Source: Sipunculus nudus (Eukaryota > Annelida > Sipuncula > Golfingiida > Sipunculidae). From it: DNA of 64,000 nt. The position numbers were made by a program, and so were the translations under genes. The DNA lies in NCBI GenBank assembly GCA_026874595.1, contig CM049309.1, positions 38,085,079-38,149,078 on the forward strand, given 5' to 3'. Below are positions 24,141 through 35,700 of this stretch, one piece after another (the first letter of the stretch is position 1; each line of letters begins with the position of its first letter). The notes beneath the pieces were generated by a model. It searched no databases. It saw only the letters and a program-made list of their open reading frames with translations, and was not told where the DNA came from.

Positions 24141-24260
24141 AAGTGAGTTTGTTAAGCTCGACCCGTATACGATCTCGAACATGTACGTCATCAATCTGCT
24201 TTCTAAATCAGTGGCCGATTTTATATTAGAGTTGTTAAAAATGACAAGTGAAAATTTATT
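24141..24260. repeat. right arm of the inverted repeat, upstream of P450 copy 2
   Basis: Pairs with 21911-22030. Its position directly upstream of the first exon means that it may include promoter sequence that was duplicated in inverted orientation, or a transposon end that now lies in the promoter. Confidence 0.65.
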
Positions 24261-24401
24261 TACCTTATCACCAAAAAAAACAGGTTAATTCCTTCAACAA
24301 ATGTAAATAAGATATAATCATGTTTGTCTTTTAAAGTATTACGGGTATTACTTCCTAGCTGGCATAGTTGGCATTATGATCTTTCTTGCGACAGGTTCAA
24401 C

Positions 24402-24581
24402 ATGGCGTACGTGTTATCGTGGATGCTGCCAGCGTCTCCTGCGGGACTGTTGATATGGACGATGGTCCTCGCCGTTGTCCTGCAGGTCCTTTTGAAGCTT
24501 GTAAAGAAATGGAAGCAGGAAGCATCGCTACAGGCCTTCCCAAAGCCCCCTGGCCACTGGTTGATGGGTAATGCTCCGCAG
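24402..24581 (+). CDS. P450 copy 2, exon 1 (membrane anchor)
   Basis: 60 codons: [15 protein letters not shown], a hydrophobic helix [19 protein letters not shown], basic KKWK, then [12 protein letters not shown], the hinge typical of microsomal P450s. Donor CAG/GTACAG. A further upstream in-frame ATG at 24324 is in poorer context and is not used in this model. Confidence 0.85.
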
Positions 24582-27500
24582 GTACAGTAGTCATACAAAA
24601 TAATAAAGACACTGCATATGGAGTGGTCACGTTTCATTCGTTGAATTCATTCTACCTGTCCACCGCTTGCACAGATAGCCTTCGCGTATAGTTTCATCTA
24701 AATCTCCACTGCTTTCTCTCATTATAATGTCCTCTACAAGTGGCCCCCAAATGCGACCACTGTACAAAGTGCATTCAGGGACCTTGGCGTAGGCAGGATA
24801 GACGGAAGAGGCAAGAACCGGGCGGGGGTGGGGGGTTCGGCATACCCGCTGGTCAAATAATGCACGTGTGTGTGTATATAGATATATAGTTAATACTATA
24901 ATACTTAAGTTCACTTATTAAATATTTGCTTGAGAGGCAAGATTCCTTTTCATCAGTTACTTGGTTTCTTATGACAATGTGAGAAATAACGTCTATGAAA
25001 CATATCTCTTTCTATGTAAAATTGTTAACTACGGATGAAAATATCCATTGCTTATGAAACTTTACGTCAACATTACTACTATGGTCAACTACGTCACCCA
25101 CTTGCTAAGGCTTATTATCTGTGTAAAAGACCCGTTTCGACCTCAAAATCTTGGATATTGAACTATTTATGTTTGAAACCCCAAAATCAGCGCTGGATTT
25201 TGCGTGTTATGTCTTATTAAACTACCATAGACTAATAATTACAGCCTAACTGATTCATACCAACCATTCCTAAACCGCCACCCCCACCCCCACCCCAACC
25301 CCAATCAGCCACGATATGTGAGCCCCCTATTCTAGAGTACTCCATCCACACTTGGGGTGCATTGATTAAGAACAAATATTACGTCACCGCTGCACGAGGA
25401 CGCTTGGGAACACTTGTAAATTTTTCACAATTGCTAAAAATTATGATTAAATAGTTTTCGGGTTTCAGTTGGGAACTGTTATGGAATTATTACAATCTAA
25501 CACAATGCAGTTAATTGAAAGGGTTTATAAATGCTGTGCTCTCATGCAGAGTGTTCACAGTTGACCTTAACAGGTTGGAATATAAACTGCTTGGGCAACA
25601 GTCTATTCAGTCCAAGTTTCATAAGGGTAACATGTAATCGCTTTTGATATTTGTATGCTATTCCAGCTATTTATGACAAGTTAATATTCTGATAAACGAT
25701 TTTATTTCAGTTGGTAAGAAATTCCAATCTGTATATTGAAAAAAACTAATTATTCTATTTTATGAGAATTCCGGCCGGACTCATATCATTTGCCAGCCTT
25801 GCTTCTCTCATTAACACTATACTCCTTGTGATCACCTGATAATTCATGGGATTACGTTTTGCTTCTTTTCTCATCTCTAACTTTTATTCTGATTCATGTG
25901 ATTATACTTTAAGGTTTATACTAATTATCTAATGGACAATCTCGAGCGTCTCTGTACTACCACTGTAACAGATAAATAACTCTTTCAACTGTAACAGGGA
26001 ATTGTTATTACATAAGACCCGTCGATCTTGTAGGTAATGGATTTAGTACAAGGTCCGGTGAATTCTGTGAAATTCCAGAGGATATACGGATCACCATACC
26101 GTCTGCGCATGGGCCCATTCAGAAACGCTGTGATTCTGGCAGACCCGGACAGTATAAGAACTATGTTAAGTACAAACGGTAAGGCACCAAACAGCACACA
26201 AATAATCATGTTGATATTCATTAGACCAAGGACTGTATAAACAACAAACTGTCAGACAGGATACAAAAAATCATGTTAAAATTGTTACGAAGACATTTTG
26301 CTCAGGGAAAAATATAAGACTGGATTCAAGCCTTTATCGGTATCTCAAATGTTCGGTTCTCGTACCGCTACGCCCGAAAAAAATGCACTGACGAGACGGG
26401 TCGCTCCGCTTTCATATGCACCCCGTAACACACAAATCGTAAGAGTGTTCTTCTTTCGGAACCAGATTGATTAACCCATGAGTCACACTTATGGTGAACT
26501 TTTAATATTTAATAATGTGGATTTCATTAGACTATGTACTGTCTTAACTACAAAGGGTGAGGCTCGACACAACACAAATATTCATGTTGACATTAATTAG
26601 ACGACGGACCGTCTCAGATTCAAACAGTGAGGCTCCAAACAGTACAAAATTAATCATGTTGATAATCTTTAGACTACGGATTATCTTAAATACAAATGGC
26701 GAGGCTCAGAACAGCGCATAGATAATCAATTTGATATTCAATAGTTTACGGACTGTTTACATCAGGTGACTCACATTATATAAAACAATTAATCTTGTTG
26801 ATATTCATTTGAGTACGGAATATCTTAACTGCACACGGTGAGGCTTAGAACAGCACACAAATAATCATATTCATATTCATTAGACAATGGACTATATCAG
26901 CTACAGACGGTAAAACTTCAAACTTTGCACAAATAATCATAATGATATTTATTAGACTATGGACTATCTGAGCTACAAACGGTGAGGCTCCAAACAGCAT
27001 ACAATTAATCACGTTGATATTCAGTAGACTATGGACTTTATCAGCTACAGACGGTAAATCTTCAAACATTGCACAAATATTCATGATGATATTCATTAGA
27101 TTATGGACTATCTTAGGTACAAACGGTAAGCCTTCAAACAGCATACGATTAATCATGTTGACATCATCAGACTATGGACTATCTTAGCTACAAACGGTGA
27201 GGCTCCAAACAGCGTAAATTAATCATGTTGATATTCTTTAGACTATCGGCTATCTTAGCTCCAAACGGTTATCTTCAACAGCACATAATTAATCATATTA
27301 ATATTCATAAGCCTATTGACTGTCTTAGCTATAAACGGTGAGGCTCAGCACAGTACACAAAAAATTATGTTGGTACTCATTAGTCTACGGACTGTCATAA
27401 CCACAAACTGTGAGGCTCCAAACGGTATAATTTGATCATGTTGATAAACATTCTTCTCAGTAGACTATCCTCTTAAAAACGGTTATTTACGCTGTTATAA

Positions 27501-29737
27501 CATGATATAACAAACACATTGCAAACAGTTTGGAACGCCCTTTTCCATTTTTATTCTCCAATAATGTTTTCTGTAACTGCATTTATTCAGTGTCGAACTA
27601 TTCCGTATACAGGTTCTATTGTCTCAGTCTCTTTTAGCTTTCGACAATCTTTCAATCATTCAGATTGTCAAAATCTAAACCATGGCAGGATACATTTCAC
27701 AGGGCTTTTATCCGAAAATCTTTTCCTAATATATTATTGAAAAGTTATATGTCATATGGTTGATATGATTTTTACCGGACTCAATGTGGACGTTTTATCT
27801 CTTTAGCCTATCGTCTTATATCAATATGTTAGTGACATGTTTTGTTCCCGGAGGTTGCGTGTTTTCCAGACAAATATTTATATAATAAAAAGAAGTAAGG
27901 CTTTTGCGGAAATATACCTTTCTGTGAATCAGAATTATGTTTATGGATACACATAGTTCGAAATAAACAGGTCTCGAACAAACTATATAAGCTTAGAAGC
28001 TCTCTTAAAATACATCGTTTCAATAAAATCACTAGTGAACCAGAGATTCATTAAGAGGTATAAGGTCCTGGGTTCTGTTGCAATAACAGTATTTTAGACT
28101 TAAGTACGCCAGCAGGCTTAACTACCGTCCTTACATATATGACGTTAAAATACTAATTAACATAGTAACCCAGGGGTGGATCCGGGATTTAGGAAAAAGC
28201 AGGGTCCAACACAGGAGAACTAATGACAACACCTAAAAACAGGTCCCCTGGTGCGCAAAAAAAGGAGAGTCAAGGCCGCAAAAAATCGTCTGAAACCCTT
28301 TAATAAAGATGTGACGGCTGTGGGGGGGCAGATTCGGACTCCCTGGACAACACTTCTCCCTGGATCCGCTCCTGTGCCCAGTGATGCTCTCGTGTCAAAG
28401 TCTGAAAGACATATAAGCCACTCTTGACTCAACCAGTTGTCCAATTAGGTGTACGATGATATGTTATAATATCTGTAGAATGAGCATTTATTATATTTTT
28501 TTCAGAGCCAAAAGAACCTGAGGTCCACAACATGCTTGGCCCATGGATTGGTAATCTTTAATATACAGAAAAACTCAATCTCAATGATATAATACTGCTT
28601 ACTGTAAAATATAAGACCTGATCACAAGCCCCTATGTCTGCAAAGAGAAAGCTTTTGTAAAATTTTATTAAAGAAAGCTTTGTTGAAATATTTGAATTAA
28701 TTTTAATCTAAAAAAGCGCTTCTTGTAGACAACGTTATACTCATAACCCGACCAAGTAAAGCACTACGTCTTTGATAGGTTTTACTTTCGTAAATAATAT
28801 ATTAATATTTTAATTGCTTTGACTTTGTTTGAATTCTGCAAGACTGGCAGATATGATATAGTTTAAGATTGTAGATAATAAGATTGTAACATCAAGCAGT
28901 ATGACTAGCTGTTTTTAAAGCAGATGGATTTGCAAAAACACCTTCATCTATAAACATTCAAAAGTTGTTTTTAATTCACAATAGATCCCATAAAGTATGC
29001 ATCATTTTAATCCTGACACAGTATTCCTTCTGATGTTATACATATTTATAATCTTGTCATTAGTTTTAATGTATTTTAACAAATATTTTTAAAGAACTCT
29101 ATTTTAAGCACCCAGTAACAGCAATCCACATATTAAATAACTAATATTAAACTAAATGGGAATATCTCAAAATGATATAATTAGTTATTCCTCTACCGTA
29201 TGTCTTAGACGTTGATAAAATATATTTTTAGTTTTTATTGAATCGAAAATAAGAATTCAGATTTGAGGTAGATGGAGACATGAAAGAGAGAAAAACATTA
29301 AAAATAGTGTTTAAAATTTTTTTAAAAAAGTTAAAAAAAATTATATGAAATATTATGTTAAATCTTTACGGATTTTTTTGTAGGTGACGGTTTAATCTTG
29401 AGTAAAGGGAAAAAGTGGATGCGCAACAGACGGCTCTTAACCCCAGCTTTCCACTTTCAGATCCTGAGACCATACGTCAAGGTCTTCAGCGATTCTACTC
29501 ATATTATGATGGTCAGTTAACAAGAGAAAGTTGACACATGGAAGTAATTTTGTATTGCTTGTATAAAGGCCAGCGAAGTTAAACCTGAACGGGTAATTCT
29601 GTTAAGACCCATGTTCAGTGATCCCCCTTATTGCCTATGGTACAATGAAGACTAGATACGGACTGTAGCAATTTTGGACAGAACCATCAGCGCGTTCCGT
29701 AATTGATCATGTGATAGGCATGGATAAAACACAAAAC

Positions 29738-29769
<32 letters not shown>

Positions 29770-32700
29770 AGTCTGTGTGTTGTGTGTGTGTCTGTGTGTT
29801 TGATGATGGAATAGGTTACACATTCTTAAAAGAAAAACACAGAGCTTATAAAAGCTTATATTATCCTATTGGACGAGATTCATTTCACAGTTTTTTTTTT
29901 TCATAACAATATTTGTGTGAAAATGTAACTGTTTGGTTTCTGACGATTTTGTAATTTAATAGAACAAATGGAGAGAACTATTGAAGGACGGACCTCAACG
30001 CATGGAAATGTTCGACCACCTCAGTCTGATGATTTTTGACAGCCTGCTCAAGTGTGCTTTTGGCTGCGAAGAGACGATTCAGCTGGAGGGGTATGTAATT
30101 AATGTCAGTGTCACAGAATAACCATGCAACATATCTGCTGCTGATGTTTATATGTACAATAAAACCTCGCCTCACGGCAACCTCGGATTAGCGACCACCT
30201 AAAAAAGCGACAACGGGCTCCGATTCTTTTCTCTATTTATATAATACCTCGCTTGGTAATATACCGTACATTGCATCTCCATGCCATGCAAAATATCGTC
30301 AAATATTGTCATCAGCTACAACCCATTTCATAGAAACACTGTCATGTTGGTCTTGGTTTCGGGGATTATAGACTAATGTTTCATGCTGATAGTCTAACAG
30401 GTATTGACGAAGCAGGCCATTTCAGTGTTATGATGCAGTGCAAAATATTTGTTTATCAACCTTGAAGACCTAGCTCTTGGATAGAATGCTCAAAATAATG
30501 TTTTTGTCCAATTACATACAGAATACAAATTACTGGGAGATAATCTAGTTAAAAACGATAACAGGGTTTGAGGGTATTATGACCTAATATTTAGCAAGAG
30601 TATAATTCTCCTTGACGAGATCCGAAACTTTTCCTTTAAGATCAACATTCCTTGGCTTTCGACGTCTGTTCAGTCTCGATTTCTTGAACTGTTTTGTTTG
30701 CTATTATACGACATTTCTTTATTGTACATCCTAAGGATGGTCTTTGTATTTTTTTTTGGGGGGGGTTGGGTTAACCGCCTCCTTTTCTTAATGCTAACTA
30801 AACTACGTATACGTAGAGCTGCAGAATTTCATTCTGGTTTCGGCCTACCTGACAGGGCAGTATCACACGCTTCCTCTCAATTTTTATATCCTGGCGTAAC
30901 CAGGCCCGTTGACTACTGCACCTGCGGGTCCTGGGTAATAGTCCCGATTGCTGGTTCATACCATCGAGGAACCCCCTAAAGGGAGGGACCTCCCCATTAG
31001 GCCTGCAGAACACTCATCCTGGGTTGGGCCGACCGTGATAAATCTCACCGCCTTGGTTGAGATTCGAACTCACGATCTCCAGCTTTGAGCCTTGTGCTCT
31101 ACCTTTGAGCCACAGAAGTCAGTTGAGGATGGTTCTTGTTAATGTTGTATCCAAGTGGTTGAAAAATGTCAATCGTTTTCGTCCTACTGGTAAACTTTAT
31201 TTTGGAAAGTGGTTGATGTACTCGGATCCAATGTAGAATGATCACTGAAATGCATCTAACGAAATGACCGGTTTGAGTGGACAGATTAATAAAAAAAAAA
31301 GGTAAATGCTAAGCAGCGTGAGTCCACGAGTGAGTGCAGACCTCCACCTAATGAGTCATTATACATCTTCCATTCATTTGCATAGACTGCACGTATATTC
31401 AGCTACTTCTGCTCTCCGATTCATTTATATATTCATTTCAGGAAAAAGAATCAATACATCAACTCGGTTTATGCCGCCACTGAGCTGGTCATGACCAGAC
31501 TGACGAATCCTCTGGTTTATTCAGACTTCGCCTACTTCCTGACAAAGAACGGCTCCCGCTTCCGTGAAGCCTGCGGAGTTATCCATCAATACTCTGAGAG
31601 CGTGATCAAAAGCAGAAAGAAATCCAAACAGGTAACAAACATAAAGTCAAAACAGAATGAAATTCTAACAGGTGACACTCACAAAGTTCTAAACTGAATA
31701 AAATCCAATCAGGTAACACACACCGTCAAAAACAGAAAGAAAGCCATACAGGAAACACACAAATAGTGTAAAACAGAAAAAAAGCCAAACAGGTAACGCA
31801 CAAAAAGTCCAAAACAGAATGAAAGCCAAACAGGTAACACCCAAATAGTCAAAAACCGGAAGAAATTCAAACAGGTTACACGAAAACAGTCCTAAAACAG
31901 GAAGCAAGCCAAACAGGTAACACTCATATAGTCCCAGACAAAAGGACAGCCAAACAGGTAACACAAATGGTCCAACACATAAGGAAATCCAATCATGTAA
32001 CACGGACATATAGTCCAAAACAAAATGAAAGCCAAACAGGTACACACAAATAGTCAAACACCGATAGACATACAAACAGGTAACACGAAAAAAGTCCTAA
32101 AACAGGAAGCAAGCCAAACAGGTAACACGCAAATAGTCCCAGACAAAAAGACAGCAAAACAGGTAACACGAAAATAGTCCCAAAACAGGAAGCAAGCCAA
32201 AAAGCCAGCCAAATAGGTAACACAAATAGTCCTAAAACATAAGGAAATCCAATCAGGTAACACGGACATATAGTCTAAAACAAAAATCAGGCCAAACATG
32301 TAACGCACAAAAAGAAAGATAACAAGAAAGCAAAGCACGTTATACACAAATAAACCAAAAACAGAAGAAAGCCGAACAGGTAACACAAATAGTCAAAACA
32401 TAAGGAAATACAATCAGGTAACACTCAAAAACAGAATGAAAGCCAAACAGGTAAGACACAAATATTCTAAAACAGAATGAAAGTCAAACAGGTAATACGC
32501 ATATAGTCCAAAACAGGAAGAAATCAAAGCAGGTAACACGAAAATACTCCTAAAACAGGAAGAAAGCCAATCAGGTAACATTCAAATAGTCCTAGACGAA
32601 AAGACAGCCAAACAGGTAACACAAATAGTCCAAAAACATAAGGAAATCCAATCAGGTAACACACACATTGTTCAAAACAGAAAGAAGGTCAAACATGGAT

Positions 32701-35700
32701 CGAAAAAAAAGCAAAATAGCACGAAAGCCAAATAGGTAACACTAAAATAGTTAAAAACCGGAAGAAATGCAAACAGGTAACATGAAAATAGTCCTAAAAC
32801 AGGAAGCAAGCCTAACAGGTAACACGCAAATAGTCCCAGACAAAAAGACAGCAAAACAGGTAACACAAATAGTCCAAAATATAAGGAAATTCAATTAGGT
32901 GACACGGACATATAGTTCAATCAGAAAACAGGCCAAACATGTAACTCACAAAAAGCAAAAATAGCAAGAAAGCCAAACAGGTTATACAAAAATAATCCAA
33001 AAACAGAAGAAAGCCGAACAGGTTACACACAAACAGTCAAAACAGAAAGAAGACAAAACAGGTAACACACAAATAGTGTAAAACAGAACGAAAGCTAAAC
33101 AGGTAACACGCATATAGTCCAAAACAGGAAGAAATCCAAACAGGTAACACGAAAATAGTCCTAAAACAGGAAGAAATCCAAACAGGTAACACGAAAATAG
33201 TCCTAAAACAGGAAGAAAGCCAAACAGGTAACAATCAAATAAGCCTAGACAAAGAGACAGTCAAAAAGGTAAAACAAATAGTCCAAAAACATAAGGAAAT
33301 CCAATCAGGTAACACACTCATTGTTAAAAAAACAGAAAGAAGGCCAAACATGGAACGAACAAAAAGCAAAATAGCACGAAAGCCAAATAGGTAATAAACA
33401 AATAGTCAAAAACAGAGGGTAAGCGAAAACGGTAATACAAATAGTCTAAAACAGAAAGAAACCCAGTCAGGTAACACTCACATTGTCCAAATCAGAAAGG
33501 AGGCCAAACAGGTAATACACAAAAAGCAAAAATCGCACGAAAGCCAAATAGGTAATAAACAAATAGTCAAAAATAGAAGGAAAGCGAAACAGGTAACACA
33601 CAAGTAGTCTAAAACAGTAAGGAAACAAATCAGGCAACACACACATTGTCCAAGACAGAAAGAAAGCCAAATAGGTAACACACAAATAGTGTAAAACAGA
33701 AGGAAGGCCAAACAGGTAACACACAAATAGTCCAAAGCAAAGAGAAAGCCAACATATAACACACAAATAACAAAAAAAAAAAGAAAACCAACATATAACA
33801 CACAAATAGTCAGAAAGCAGAAAGAATGCCAAACAGGTAACACACAAATAGCCCAAAACAGAATGAAGACCAAACAGGTAACAAACACATTGTCTAAAAC
33901 AGAAAGAAGGCCAAACAGGTAACACACCAAAAAAAAGAAAAAAGAGCAAAAAAAAAAACTAAACAGGTAACACACAAATAGTCCAGAGCAGAAGGAAAGC
34001 CAACATATAACACACAATATACTAGTAACTGGTCCAAAACAGAATAAAGGCGAAACACACAAATAGTCTAGAATAGAAGGAAAACCAACATATAACACAC
34101 CATATAACTGGTCCAAAACCGAATAAAGGCGAAACATGTAACACACAACTAGTCAAAAACAGAAAAAGTCAAACAGGTAACACACACTCAAGAACTTAAA
34201 TAAGTCAAAACAGTTAAACACACAGACACCCATGATCCGACACAGAAAAAGTCTGGTAACACATTGATACATACACTCCGAAACAGAAAGGTCAAATATG
34301 CTCATAAGCCAAACAAGGTGAAACAGCTACATCACACGGGTGTATTACACACAGAATACGAAACGGAAAAAAAGTATGACATGTTCATCACAAACATGTG
34401 GGAATATCACACACAAGATTCCGATACAGAAAGAAAGCCAACAGATACACACACAGACACACAATCCGAAACAGAAAGAGTTTCAAACACAGGCAGACAC
34501 ACAGATATAACATGCAAATTCATTTCAGATAAAGTTTTTTGTCTTTAAATGTCTTCTCTTTGCCATGTACCATTTTATCTCTAGCTTAATCACATCACCT
34601 GGCTCAATTTATAATTTGGTGAAAAATTCTATATTCGTGAATGAGAACATATGCAAAGTTACATACGTTTGTTCTTTAAAGCATTAGGACTATTGAATCT
34701 TGGAAAAAACATGTATTTTACCTTAATATATTGATCTATTTTAGAATAAAGATGAAACTCATCAAAAGAAATATCTGGACTTCCTTGATATACTTCTGGA
34801 AGCCAAGGTAGGTGTAAGGCTTGGCCTTCTCTTATGTTTTAAAAACATTGTATTACAATGGCGGTGTCTTTTTACATTCTCGATCAAAAGTATAAGTTAA
34901 TGTGATAATTACTTTTCTTTGGGGGCACTGGTCTTGCTATAAAGCAAACGATCAACATAGGACAATCTACACCGTAACTCATTCAGCAGCGACACAAAAT
35001 CATTTTTTCGATGTGAAGTAACGGAAAGACATTCACGTATAAAATCTACAGTTTAAAATTTTCTTTAAAAGTATTTTCTCCTCTTTTAATTTTTTAAGTG
35101 TTTCTGAGAATGTACTTTAAATAAATAACAACTAAATATGTTAATTCAGGACAATGACGGCAGCGGGCTTACTGACAAAGAAATTCAACATGAAGTGGAT
35201 ACGTTTATGTTTGCAGGGCACGACACAACAGCGAGTGGTAAAAAATTATGTTTACCCTTCATGACCTGGAGACACCGACATTTCTTGTTGGTCGTATTGT
35301 CTTTTTCAAGTACCACACGCATTGAGGAACCTTGTTTCAAACAAAGTAGTAATTTATAGTCCTTGTCTGGGAAACTGAATTAATTACCTCTCAGCCAGAC
35401 TGTGCTGTATTCTTATTCTGTTTATACAAAAGATTGTTGGCAAAAAATTTCAAATTATGGAATAAATTCATGACTTTAATCAGTAATGAGCATAATCGGC
35501 TGTAATACTTAGCAGCCAAAACGAATATTTTATATTACATATTAAAATGACTAGTGGTATCCAGCTGAACCCATATCTGTCAACCCACCGTACTTGTAAG
35601 GTCAACGATTACAATCACGTGTATCTCCGCTCCCTTTCTGCATTCAGCGTTGTCATGGTTTCTGTATAACATGGCCCGTCACCCCGAGCACCAGAAAAAA

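Noticed and set aside
24324-24401. Upstream in-frame ATG as start of P450 copy 2
   Set aside because: It would add 26 residues (MSFKVLRVLLPSWHSW...) before the anchor helix; the ATG at 24402 has better context and gives normal family length.
24374-24637. Overlapping frames on both strands at P450 exon 1
   Set aside because: Antisense and shifted readings of a GC-richer coding exon.
31050-31115. Functional tRNA gene on the minus strand
   Set aside because: No complete cloverleaf or acceptor pairing, and the tRNA-like part runs into a ~300-bp body with an A-rich end: a SINE head.
31689-34146. Long minus-strand frames rich in Cys/Leu/Phe (e.g. 33478-34146, 222 codons) resembling multi-pass membrane proteins
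   Set aside because: They are reverse readings of the ~40-bp intron 6 minisatellite. The same happens in copy 1 at 3108-3801.
31612-34190. CRISPR array (regular ~40-bp repeats)
   Set aside because: Units are contiguous without unique spacers, imperfect, in an animal intron, and derived from the exon.
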